From the NCBI GenBank assembly GCA_963821495.1, contig CAWGEA010000003.1, positions 1,488,001 through 1,552,000 of the forward strand: a DNA stretch of 64,000 nucleotides. The letters are read 5' to 3'. The translations under genes and the position numbers were made by a program. Positions 37,970-46,228 of the stretch are shown here, piece by piece. Each line of letters opens with the position of its first letter. The first letter of the stretch is position 1. The notes beneath the pieces were generated by a model. That model was not told the origin of the DNA. It ran no database searches and saw only the letters and a program-made list of their open reading frames with translations. Origin of the DNA: AC-32 sp963821495. GTDB lineage: Bacteria; Actinomycetota; Thermoleophilia; Gaiellales; Gaiellaceae.

Positions 37970-38070
37970 GGCGTCGCTTGCGATGCCGGCATCAGGACGC
38001 GCGGGCTTTGCCAGTGCGTCCGTCTGAGCTCGCCGACCGGGACGTCCGTCGTCAGAGGGTGGCGCTGTGA
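37966..38070 (+). CDS. Arg-rich mini-ORF, copy 4
   Basis: Same frame with the silent CCA and one Leu to Val change near the end (AGG GTG GCG). Its TGA overlaps the etfA GTG (38067-38069) as GTGA, completing the chain from etfB to etfA. Confidence 0.45.
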   Translation: MRRRLRCRHQDARALPVRPSELADRDVRRQRVAL

Positions 38071-39029
38071 GGTTCCTGGTCTTCCTCGAGCACCACGAGG
38101 GCAAGCTGCAGAGGGACTCGCTGGGCGTGCTCTCGAGGGCGGCAACGCTCGGCGGCGAGGTCGAGGCGGTGCTGCTCGGCTCCGAGGTGAACGGGCTGGC
38201 GGCGGAGGCCGGGAAGTTCGGCGCGCAGCGGGTGCACGTCCAGGACGACGTGCTGCTCGACAAGCCGCTGCCGCAGCCGCGGGTGGACGCGCTCGAGACG
38301 CTTGTCGACGAGCAGCAGTTCGACGCGGTGCTGTTCGCCGCGACGGTCCTTTCGGCCGACGTCGCGGCGGGCCTCGCAGCGCGGCTCGACGCGGGCCTGA
38401 ACTACGACCTCACCGACCTGGTCGTCGAGGGCGGCACGCTGGTCGGCAAGCGGCCGGCGCTCGGCGACTCCGTTTACGTCGACGTGGGCTGGAGCTCGGA
38501 GCCGCGCCTCGCGCTCGTCCGCTCGGGCACCTTCGAACCGGCCGAGACCGGCGGGAGCGCCGAGGTCGTGAAGCTCGAGTCGCGCTTCCAGGACTTCTCG
38601 CTCGCGGCCACGATGGTCGAGCAGGCACACGAGGAGAGCGAAGGGCCCTCGATCGAGGACGCCGAGGTGATCGTCGCCGCAGGCCGCGGCCTCGGCGGGC
38701 CCGACAACTTCGGCCTCGTCGAGGAGCTGGCCAAGGCGCTCGGCGGCGCGGTCGCGGCGACCCGCGCGGTCGTCGACGCCGGCTGGTACCCGTACTCGAC
38801 ACAGGTCGGCCAGACGGGCAAGACGGTCTCCCCGAAGCTCTACGTCGCCGTCGGGATCTCCGGCGCGATCCAGCACAAGGTCGGCATGCAGGGCTCGGGC
38901 CTGATCGTCGCGATCAACAAGGACCCGAACGCGCCGATCTTCGAGTACGCCGACCTGGGCGTCGTCGGCGACCTGCACGAGATCGTCCCGAAGCTGACCG
39001 AGCTCGTCAGGGCGCGCAAGGCGGCATGA
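38067..39029 (+). CDS. etfA: Electron transfer flavoprotein alpha subunit
   Basis: 320 residues. The C-terminal FAD domain is classical: GGPDNFGLVEELAKALGG, VVDAGWYPYSTQVGQTGKTV, YVAVGISGAIQHKVGM, VAINKDPNAPIFEYADLG. Forms the heterodimer with EtfB. The GTG start is embedded in the last copy of the repeat boundary CTGTGAGG. Stop overlaps the next gene as ATGA. Confidence 0.96.
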   Translation: MRFLVFLEHHEGKLQRDSLGVLSRAATLGGEVEAVLLGSEVNGLAAEAGKFGAQRVHVQDDVLLDKPLPQPRVDALETLVDEQQFDAVLFAATVLSADVAAGLAARLDAGLNYDLTDLVVEGGTLVGKRPALGDSVYVDVGWSSEPRLALVRSGTFEPAETGGSAEVVKLESRFQDFSLAATMVEQAHEESEGPSIEDAEVIVAAGRGLGGPDNFGLVEELAKALGGAVAATRAVVDAGWYPYSTQVGQTGKTVSPKLYVAVGISGAIQHKVGMQGSGLIVAINKDPNAPIFEYADLGVVGDLHEIVPKLTELVRARKAA

Positions 39030-40711
39030 AGCCTTCGGACTACCCGCCGCCGTTCGAGGCGAGCGAGTTCGTCGCCGCGCCCGGCGAGGCCGAGATCGAG
39101 GTCGGGGTGCTGATCGTCGGCGCCGGTCCGGCAGGGCTCGCGTGCGCGATCCGGCTCGGGCAGCTGCTCGAGGACGCGCCCGACCTGGCCGAGCGGCTGG
39201 GCGACGTGCCGGTCGCGGTGCTCGAGAAGGGCCGGCAACCGGGCTCGCACCTGCTCTCGGGCGCGGTCGTGAACCCGCGCTCGCTGCGCCGCCTGTTCGA
39301 GGGGCGGCTGGGCACGAGCGACATGCCGTTCTACGGGCGCGTCGAGCACGAGTCGGTGTACTTCCTGACGCGGAAGCGCGCGCTGCGGATCCCGGCGCCG
39401 CCGACGATGCGCAACAGCGGCAACTACGTCGCCTCGCTCTCGCAGCTGGGGCGCTGGCTCGCCGAGCGAGCCGAGGAGACGGGCGCGACGATCCTGCCCG
39501 AGACCACGGGGCACGCCCTGCTCGTCGGTGACGGCCGCGTGCGCGGCGTGCGCACCGGCGACCGCGGCCGCGGCAAGGGCGGGGAGGAGCTCGGCAACTT
39601 CGAGCCCGGCTCCGACGTGCACGCGCGCGTGACCGTGCTGGCGGAGGGAACGCAGGGTCACCTGACCGGGGTCGCGCTCGAGCGCTTCGGGCTGCAGGGC
39701 GACAACCCCCAGGTCTGGGCGCTCGGCGTCAAGGAGGTCTGGACGGTCGGCAAGCCGCTCGACCACGTGGTCCACACGATGGGCTGGCCGCTGCGCGCGG
39801 GCGCGAAGTACCGCGAGTTCGGCGGCTCGTTCGTGTACCCGATGGGCGACGACATGGTCACGGTCGGGATGGTCGTCGGGCTCGACTACCGCGACGCCGA
39901 GCTCTCGGTGCACGACCTGCTGCAAGAGCTGAAGACGCACCCGCTGCTGCGCAAGCTGCTCGACGGCGGCGAGCGCGTGGCGTGGGGCGCGAAGACGATC
40001 CCGGAGGGCGGCCTCCTGTCGCTGCCGAAGCGGCTGCACGCGCCCGGCCTGCTGATCTGCGGCGACGGCGCCGGGCTCGTCAACGTGCCGGCGCTGAAGG
40101 GGATCCACTACGCGGTCGAGTCGGGGCGGCTGGCCGCCGAGGCCGCGTTCGCGGCGCTGCGGCGCGGCGAGGCCGTCGGCCGTCGCGGCGCGCTGGCGGG
40201 CTACGACGACTCGCTGCGGGAGAGCTTCGTCTGGCGCGACCTGCGCCAGGTACGGAACATGCGGCCGGCTTTCGGCCGCGGCTTCTGGCTCGGCGGCGCG
40301 CTCGCGGGCGCCATGACCGCGACGCGCGGTGCGTTCCCGCCCGGCGACGCACGGACCGAGCGCGACGCCGACCAGGACCTGATGCGCACCGACCGCGCCG
40401 AGAGTTACCCCGCGGCGGACGGCAAGCTCACCTTCGACAAGCTCTCGTCGGTCTTCCTCTCGGGGAACGCGACGCGCGACGACGCGCCGAACCACATCCG
40501 CGTGCGCGAGCGCGTGGCGCCCGAGCTGGCCGAGCTGTGGACGCGCATGTGTCCGGCCGCGGTCTACGAGGTGGGCGAAGAGGCGGGCGACGGCGACGTG
40601 CACGTCGAGATCACGCCGTCGAACTGCGTCCAGTGCGGCGCCATCACGGCCAAGGGCGGCCGCCTGACGCCACCCGAGGGCGGCGCGGGGCCCGAGTACA
40701 AGCTGACCTAG
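39026..40711 (+). CDS. Electron transfer flavoprotein:quinone oxidoreductase
   Basis: 561 residues, full length. FAD-binding VLIVGAGPAGLACAIRLG, SGAVVNPRSLRRLF, LAEGTQGHLT, GDGAGLVNVPALKGIHYAVESG. It passes electrons from ETF to membrane quinone. The C-terminal iron-sulfur region has three cysteines (C509, C534, C537 in MCPAAVYE and SNCVQCGAI), but position 540 is Ile where the usual CxxCxxC pattern has the fourth Cys, and the following DIKDP motif is replaced. The cluster may be altered. Ends PPEGGAGPEY as in the family. Confidence 0.93.
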   Translation: MKPSDYPPPFEASEFVAAPGEAEIEVGVLIVGAGPAGLACAIRLGQLLEDAPDLAERLGDVPVAVLEKGRQPGSHLLSGAVVNPRSLRRLFEGRLGTSDMPFYGRVEHESVYFLTRKRALRIPAPPTMRNSGNYVASLSQLGRWLAERAEETGATILPETTGHALLVGDGRVRGVRTGDRGRGKGGEELGNFEPGSDVHARVTVLAEGTQGHLTGVALERFGLQGDNPQVWALGVKEVWTVGKPLDHVVHTMGWPLRAGAKYREFGGSFVYPMGDDMVTVGMVVGLDYRDAELSVHDLLQELKTHPLLRKLLDGGERVAWGAKTIPEGGLLSLPKRLHAPGLLICGDGAGLVNVPALKGIHYAVESGRLAAEAAFAALRRGEAVGRRGALAGYDDSLRESFVWRDLRQVRNMRPAFGRGFWLGGALAGAMTATRGAFPPGDARTERDADQDLMRTDRAESYPAADGKLTFDKLSSVFLSGNATRDDAPNHIRVRERVAPELAELWTRMCPAAVYEVGEEAGDGDVHVEITPSNCVQCGAITAKGGRLTPPEGGAGPEYKLT

Positions 40712-41658
40712 TGGTCGACCGCGCCGACGTCGAGGCCGCGGGCGCCGCGATCGCGGGCCGGCTGTACCGGACGCCGACGTTCTCCAACGCGACGCTGAGC
40801 GAGCGCACGGGCGCGCGCGTCTTCCTGAAGGCCGAGCTGTTCCAGAAGACGGGCTCCTTCAAGCCGCGCGGGGTGCTGACGAACCTCGCAGCGCTCACAC
40901 CGGACGAGCGGAAGCGGGGCGTGATCGGGATCTCGGCGGGGAACCACGCCCAGGCGCTCGCCTGGGGCGCGGCGGCCGAAGGCATCGACGCGTTGCTCGT
41001 GATGTGGCAGGGCGCGAGCGAGGCCAAGATCGCGGCGACGCGCGGCTACGGTGCCGAGGTCGATCTCGAGGCCGCGGGTCCGACCGAGGCGTTCGAGCGG
41101 CTCGACGAGCTGATCGAGCACACGGGCCGCACGCTCGTCCATCCCTTCGACCACCCGCGCACGATCGCCGGCCAGGGGACGGTCGGCCTCGAGATCCTCG
41201 ACGACGTGCCCGCTGCCGACGCCGTGGTCGTGCCGATCGGCGGCGGGGGACTCATCTCGGGCGTCGCGACCGCGGTGGCCGGCAAGGCGCGGGTGATCGG
41301 CGTCGAGCCCGAGCGCTCGCCGGCGATGCACGAGGCGCTCGCGGCCGGCAAGCCGGTGCCGGTCTCGCCGAACTCGGTCGCCGACGGCCTCGGAGCGCCG
41401 TTCGCCGGAACGCACGCGCTCGAGGTCGTCCGCGAGCGCGTCGAGCAGGTCGTGCTCGTCACCGAGGCCGAGATCGAGGAGGCGATGCGCTTCATCTACG
41501 CACGCGCGAAGCTGGCCTGCGAGCCGGCCGGGGCCGCTTCCACAGCCGCGCTGCTGGCCGGAAAAGTGCGGCTCGAGCGCGGTGACACGGTCGTCCTGGT
41601 CGTTTCGGGCGGCAACGTGGCCACCGATACCGCGGTTGCTATCCTGGCCGGAAGATGA
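40711..41658 (+). CDS. Threonine ammonia-lyase / serine racemase-family PLP enzyme
   Basis: 315 residues from GTG 40711, which shares one base with the preceding TAG. PLP lysine in QKTGSFKPRGVLTNL, ISAGNHAQALAWGA, glycine-rich phosphate loop VPIGGGGLISGVATAV, and VVSGGNVA near the C-terminus. Lacks the C-terminal ACT regulatory domain of biosynthetic IlvA, so it is of the short, catabolic/racemase type. Substrate (Thr, Ser or related) not resolved. Confidence 0.85.
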   Translation: MVDRADVEAAGAAIAGRLYRTPTFSNATLSERTGARVFLKAELFQKTGSFKPRGVLTNLAALTPDERKRGVIGISAGNHAQALAWGAAAEGIDALLVMWQGASEAKIAATRGYGAEVDLEAAGPTEAFERLDELIEHTGRTLVHPFDHPRTIAGQGTVGLEILDDVPAADAVVVPIGGGGLISGVATAVAGKARVIGVEPERSPAMHEALAAGKPVPVSPNSVADGLGAPFAGTHALEVVRERVEQVVLVTEAEIEEAMRFIYARAKLACEPAGAASTAALLAGKVRLERGDTVVLVVSGGNVATDTAVAILAGR

Positions 41659-41867
41659 AGGCCGAGATCCATCCCGAGTACGTCCTCGCGACCGTTCGCT
41701 GCGCCTGCGGCAACGAGTTCCAGACCCGCTCGACCAAGCCGGAGCTGCACGTCGAGGTGTGCTCGAACTGCCACCCGTTCTACACCGGCAAGCAGAAGCT
41801 GATGGACAGCGGCGGTCGCGTCGAGCGCTTCCAGCGCCGGCTCGAGAAGGCCGGCCGCAAGGCCTAG
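41655..41867 (+). CDS. rpmE: 50S ribosomal protein L31 (zinc-binding form)
   Basis: 70 residues, MKAEIHPEY start typical of L31. Four cysteines C16, C18, C36 and C39 (RCACGNEF; VCSNCHPF) mark the zinc-containing C+ paralogue. ATG overlaps the previous stop as ATGA. Confidence 0.97.
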   Translation: MKAEIHPEYVLATVRCACGNEFQTRSTKPELHVEVCSNCHPFYTGKQKLMDSGGRVERFQRRLEKAGRKA

Positions 41868-41873
41868 AGCACA

Positions 41874-42794
41874 ATGAGCGCCCCGATCGGCGGGCAAGCC
41901 GTCCTCGAGGGCGTGATGATGCGTGGCCCTTCGAACTGGGCCGTCGCGGTCCGCAAGCCGAACGGGCAGATCGCCGAGGTCTGTCGCCCGATCGAGTCCG
42001 TGATGAAGCGGCACTGGTTCTTCCGGTTGCCGGTCGTCCGCGGCGTGATCGCGCTCGGCGAGTCGCTCGCGATCGGCTTCCGCGCGCTCTCGATCTCGGC
42101 CCAGTACGCGGCCCAGGAGGAAGGCGCCGACGCCGAAGAGGTCGACACGGAGCTCTCGCGCGGCGCGCTCTTCTTCGCCTTCGCCGTCGCGATCGCGTTT
42201 GCGGTGCTGCTCTTCAAGGTCACTCCGGCGCTGATCACGAACTGGCTCCCGATCGACACCACCGGCTGGTTCGTGATCGTCGAGGGGCTGATCCGCGTGA
42301 CCCTCTTCATCGCGTACCTCGTCCTGATCTCGCTGCTCCCCGACCTGCGCCGCGTCTTCCAGTACCACGCGGCCGAGCACAAGGCGATCAACGCCTACGA
42401 GGCGGGCGAGGAGCTCGAGCCGCAGACCGTCCAGCGCTTCAGCCTGATCCACCCGCGCTGCGGCACGGCCTTCCTGCTCTGGGTGATGGTGATCGCGATC
42501 TTCGTCTTCGCCTTCTTCGGCCGCCCGGCCTGGTACTGGCTGATCGCGACGCGGATCCTGCTGCTGCCGGTGATCGCCGGGATCGCCTACGAGCTGATTC
42601 GCTTCGCCGGCAAGCACACGGACAACCGCCTGCTGATGACGCTGCTCGCGCCCGGTCTCTGGCTTCAGCGCCTGACGACGCGCGAGCCGACGCTCGACCA
42701 GCTCGAGGTCTCGATCCGCGCCCTGCGCGAGGTGCTCACGCTCGAGGGGCGTGAACGCGAGCCGGAGGCGGAGCGGGTCGAGATCATGGCCTGA
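41874..42794 (+). CDS. DUF1385 (YqhQ-like) membrane protein
   Basis: 306 residues. Opens with the family signature IGGQAVLEGVMMRGP, then KRHWFFRLPVVRGVIAL, membrane helices (about 100-120, 130-160, 200-235), and the conserved cytoplasmic segment FQYHAAEHKAINAYEAGEEL with His/Glu residues, then HPRCGTAFLLWV. Function is not established. Neighbourhood rpmE-DUF1385-prfA is common in Gram-positive bacteria. Confidence 0.92.
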   Translation: MSAPIGGQAVLEGVMMRGPSNWAVAVRKPNGQIAEVCRPIESVMKRHWFFRLPVVRGVIALGESLAIGFRALSISAQYAAQEEGADAEEVDTELSRGALFFAFAVAIAFAVLLFKVTPALITNWLPIDTTGWFVIVEGLIRVTLFIAYLVLISLLPDLRRVFQYHAAEHKAINAYEAGEELEPQTVQRFSLIHPRCGTAFLLWVMVIAIFVFAFFGRPAWYWLIATRILLLPVIAGIAYELIRFAGKHTDNRLLMTLLAPGLWLQRLTTREPTLDQLEVSIRALREVLTLEGREREPEAERVEIMA

Positions 42795-42797
42795 GGC

Positions 42798-45700
42798 TCA
42801 GACCGGCCGCGTGCCTCGGTGCTGGGCACCGAGCCTCTGCACGAAGAAGCCGCCCAGCAGCAGCACCGCGCCCACGGCGAGGAACGAGAGCGCCCTGGTG
42901 ATCGAGCTCAGGAACGTGAGGTCGTAGAGGAGGATCTTCGCCAGGGCGACCGCGAACAGTCCGAAGCCCAGGGCCTGCAGCCAGCCGAGGCGCCTCGTCA
43001 GCCCGGCGTAAAGGGCGACCAGGCCGAGCAGGCCCCAGACCGCGCTCACCGCGGCGTGCCCTCCGTGGAACCTCGCGGCGACGCTCCCGCCGCCGATCGC
43101 CTCAGCGAGGCCGAGGATCGAGAGCGACACCGCGTACAGGCCCAGGACGGTCGTGACGCCGACGGCCGAGCGCAACAACGTGTGCTGCCGCTTCTCGAGG
43201 GCGCGGTCCAACGCGTCGCGATCGCCGCGCCTCCGGCGCCCGCGCGCGAGGAGCGCGAGGCCGGCCCAGCCGAGCGCGACGACGAGGACCGCCGGAACCC
43301 CGTTCTCGGGATGCCGGCTCGCCTCGAAGAAGTCGCCGGGTGGAGCGTCGAGCGAGAGCACGTGCCCCGTCGCCGCCACCAGGTAGGCGAGGGCGGCGAG
43401 CTGGAGCCGGCGCTCCGCCGCCCGGTCGGCGAGCGCGGCCAGCGCCACCGCCACCGCCGTCCAGGCGAGCACGAGCCAGGTCCCGCTGAGCGCCTCCGTG
43501 AAGGCGAAGCAGGCGACTCCGAGCGCGGGTGCCCAGAGGAGCGTCGCCAGGTCGCGGTCGCGCCCGAAGACGAGCGTGGCGATCGAGCAGTACAAGCCGG
43601 CGAGCGCGAGCAGGGCGAGGCCTTCGGCCACGCGACCGCCCACGAGCAGCGCGAGCCCTGCGACCGCGAGTCCGAGACTCGAGACGACGTAGACGACGAT
43701 CGCCGGGAAGGCGACCTCGTCCACCCGCCGCAAGCGGTCGACGAGCGAGCCGCTCAGGAGCGCGGCCGCGACGACGAGCAAGGCGACGGCCCGCGGAGAG
43801 CCCGAGAGGAAGCTCGAGTAGAACAGCACCGCCTGGGCCAGCGTCGCGCCGAGCCAGACGAGGCCGGCGGCGCGGAGCTCGGCCCACGATCGGAGCAGTC
43901 CTGCGTAGAGCACCGCCAGAGCCGCGAGCCCCCAGAGGCCCGCGACCGCGACCTGGCCCCACTCGAAGACGTGGCCGACCGTGCCTGTGGTGAGCCACTG
44001 CGCCACGCCCAGCACTCCGAGCGACGCCGCGTACAGGGCCGCGAGTGCGGCCGCCCAGCCGGTGAGGGAGCGCCAGACCCGCTGGCTCTCCCGGAAGGCG
44101 GCGAGCGCCGGCTGGAGCGGTGACAGGATCCCCGCGGAGGGCTTCTGCGGCCCCCAGGGGCGGCAGTAGAAGGCGACGACCGCGCCTGCAAGGGCGACCC
44201 CGACGAAGGCCAGGGCGCCGCTCGCCGGGTGGGAGCTCGCCTCGTAGAGCTGCCGGAGCGGAGCGTCGAAGGCGAGCGCGTGGACGAGGGCGGCCGTGAG
44301 GTAGGCGAGCGCAGCGAGCTCGTAGCGGAGCTCGCCGGCACGCCTGGCGAGCCAGGCGAGCACCGCAGCCTCGGCCGCCCAGGCGATCGCCAGCGCCGGG
44401 CCGGAGAGGAGGGCCGCGAGGCCGAAGGCGGCGAGTGCGAGACCCGCGACCGCGAGGAGGGCGCTGAGGTCACGGTCGCGCGCGCGGCGGAAGAGGAGCG
44501 AGGCCGCCGCTCCGTAGACCGCGGCCACCGTGACCAGCGCGAAGCCTTGCCCGCTCCCGGTGAACTGGGCGACGCCCGCGGCACCCGCGAACACGGCTCC
44601 GACGAGGACGAGCGTGGCGGGCAACGGCGCGAGGTCGGCGGTCCGCAGCCTGACCTGGAGCCCGATCGCCGACGCGAGGTAGAGGAGCCAGAAGACGGCC
44701 GAGACGGCGACCACGTCCCACTCGGTCGCGTGCGCCTGCCCGAGGAGGACCGCGGCCTGGGGGAGGCTCGCGACGACCCCGGCGCCGAGCAGGGGCTGCC
44801 AGTTCCGGTCGAGGGCGACGATCGCCGTGCCAGCGAAGACGAGCGCAGCGAACGCCGTCCCCGCGGCGGTCAGCTCGCCGTGCTCCAGGCCGACGGCGGC
44901 CGGCGCGAGGGTCGCGCCCAGGAGCCCGAGCCCCGCGACCAGCTCCGACGACCAGGCCAGGGCGGCTGCGACGGCGATGCCCGCGATCGCGGCGGCGACG
45001 AGCAGGGCGGCCCAGTCGGCGAGGAGGTCGTAGAGCAGCGTCGCGGCGAGTAGCGTCGCGTACCCGCCGGCGATCCCGGCGCCCACCGCCGCGTAAGCGG
45101 AGTAGACGCGACCGAACCGGCGGTGGAGGTAGAGGCCGCCGGAGAACACGACCGCCGAGGCGATCGCGCCGAGCGAGACGCGCGCGACGGGGCCGATCCA
45201 GCCCCTGTTCACGGCGAGCACGAAGAAGAAGACGATCCCCAGCAGCGTCACGACGCCGCCGAGCCAGGCCAGCACCTTGGCGCCGACGAGATCCGCGAAC
45301 GTGAGCCCGCTCCACCAGGCCGGCTCGGGCGGCTTCCGTGCCGGCGGCGGGGCCGCCGGTCGGGGCGGAGCCGCCGGGCGCGGCGGAGTTGCGGGCGGGG
45401 CGCCCTGCGCGGGCGGTGCCATGGCGGGCTCGGGCGGCGGCAGGGGGAGGCGGGGCGCCGGCGTCGACGAGGGCGCGCCCCTGACGGCCCGGCGCAGGTC
45501 TGCAACCTCTCGCTCGAGAGCCCCGAGCCGGCGGGCGAAGTCCTCGAGCGTGCGCAGCGCAGCGCTCGTCTCGGGTCCAGGGGTCGCCGGGCCCGGGCTC
45601 GCAGGCGGCGGATCCGACGTGGGCGCCGGCACGGCGGGCGACCCGGGATCCTCTGCGGGCGGGGCCGGCTTCGCCTCGTCGTCCTCGCGCCGCCAGGTCA

Positions 45701-46025
45701 GCACCTCCAGGAGCAGGATGAGCGGCGCGGCGAGGCTCTTCACCCACCACACGAACGTTAGGCCCCACACGTGGCTCGACTGCCTGCGGGCTCGAATCAT
45801 GCGGACGGAGTCGACGATCCAGAGGGCCGCCGCGCAGAGGGCCCAGCCCGTGCCCACGACGACGTCGCCGGAGAGGGCCGCGCCCGTGACGAGCCCGAAC
45901 AGCGCGCCGGCAATGCTCCCGAGCGCGAGCAGCCAGAAGAGCCCGACGCCGTAGTGGACGACGAGCGCGACGGCGAGGTTGGTGTTCTGCCCGCCGGTCG
46001 AGGGTGTCCAGGCCTGTTCAGCCAT
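42798..46025 (-). CDS. Large polytopic DUF2339-type membrane protein
   Basis: 1075 residues. Two or three N-terminal helices, then a soluble stretch (about 115-240) with a coiled coil (RTLEDFARRLGALEREVADLRRAV) and a Pro/Ala-rich linker. DUF2339 begins with WWSGLTFADLVGAKVLAWLGG and GWIGPVARVSLG, followed by more than 20 predicted hydrophobic helices with repeated blocks such as ALAYLTAALVHALAFDAP and ALAYLVAATGHVLSLDAP, showing internal duplication. Function unknown. It lies on the opposite strand inside the rpmE-prfA block. Confidence 0.85.
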   Translation of the reverse strand: MAEQAWTPSTGGQNTNLAVALVVHYGVGLFWLLALGSIAGALFGLVTGAALSGDVVVGTGWALCAAALWIVDSVRMIRARRQSSHVWGLTFVWWVKSLAAPLILLLEVLTWRREDDEAKPAPPAEDPGSPAVPAPTSDPPPASPGPATPGPETSAALRTLEDFARRLGALEREVADLRRAVRGAPSSTPAPRLPLPPPEPAMAPPAQGAPPATPPRPAAPPRPAAPPPARKPPEPAWWSGLTFADLVGAKVLAWLGGVVTLLGIVFFFVLAVNRGWIGPVARVSLGAIASAVVFSGGLYLHRRFGRVYSAYAAVGAGIAGGYATLLAATLLYDLLADWAALLVAAAIAGIAVAAALAWSSELVAGLGLLGATLAPAAVGLEHGELTAAGTAFAALVFAGTAIVALDRNWQPLLGAGVVASLPQAAVLLGQAHATEWDVVAVSAVFWLLYLASAIGLQVRLRTADLAPLPATLVLVGAVFAGAAGVAQFTGSGQGFALVTVAAVYGAAASLLFRRARDRDLSALLAVAGLALAAFGLAALLSGPALAIAWAAEAAVLAWLARRAGELRYELAALAYLTAALVHALAFDAPLRQLYEASSHPASGALAFVGVALAGAVVAFYCRPWGPQKPSAGILSPLQPALAAFRESQRVWRSLTGWAAALAALYAASLGVLGVAQWLTTGTVGHVFEWGQVAVAGLWGLAALAVLYAGLLRSWAELRAAGLVWLGATLAQAVLFYSSFLSGSPRAVALLVVAAALLSGSLVDRLRRVDEVAFPAIVVYVVSSLGLAVAGLALLVGGRVAEGLALLALAGLYCSIATLVFGRDRDLATLLWAPALGVACFAFTEALSGTWLVLAWTAVAVALAALADRAAERRLQLAALAYLVAATGHVLSLDAPPGDFFEASRHPENGVPAVLVVALGWAGLALLARGRRRRGDRDALDRALEKRQHTLLRSAVGVTTVLGLYAVSLSILGLAEAIGGGSVAARFHGGHAAVSAVWGLLGLVALYAGLTRRLGWLQALGFGLFAVALAKILLYDLTFLSSITRALSFLAVGAVLLLGGFFVQRLGAQHRGTRPV

Positions 46026-46215
46026 CGTCCTTTCGGTCGCACGTGCGGCTGGTGCGAATGATCACATGGCCCTACACGGGAACGTAGTCCTCCAAGGCAC
46101 GTTCGACAAGCCGCGAGCCGGCCATGGCTCGAGCGTAGACCCGCGGTGCCGGCGTGTCCTCCGGGAAATCCCCGTCTTCGGTCGGCGAGAACCCGGGAGT
46201 CGCGAGAGCCGGCGC

Positions 46216-46228
46216 TACCCTTGACCCC
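46216..46228 (+). promoter_or_regulatory. Probable leaderless promoter of prfA
   Basis: TACCCT (46216-46221) ends 7 nt before the prfA ATG. The 203-bp gap from the divergent DUF2339 gene contains no ORF or repeat that I can see. Confidence 0.4.

Larger units (their letters stand above)
37661..38064 (+). repeat. Four tandem 101-bp repeats at the etfB/etfA junction
   Basis: Units start at 37661, 37762, 37863 and 37964; the first eight bases, CTGTGAGG, recur at 38065 as the start of etfA. Copies 1 and 2 are the same by eye, copies 3 and 4 share one change (CCC to CCA), and copy 4 has one more (CTG to GTG). Each holds hairpins (GGCGTCGC-TT-GCGATGCC; GGACGCGCGGGC-TTT-GCCCGTGCGTCC) and the palindrome GATGCCGGCATC. 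Each unit is an open frame from its GTG to the TGA of the next unit. The flanking CTGTGAGG looks like a duplicated target site at an ancestral GTGA overlap of etfB and etfA. Confidence 0.95.

Noticed and set aside
37661..38064. Regular repeats that might be taken for a CRISPR array
   Set aside because: Copies are directly adjacent at a fixed 101-bp period with no unique spacers, contain ORFs, and no cas gene is nearby.
42819..44123. Plus-strand 434-residue frame opposite DUF2339
   Set aside because: Composition is Arg/Glu/Pro shadow; the minus-strand product has a clear domain signature and membrane helices.
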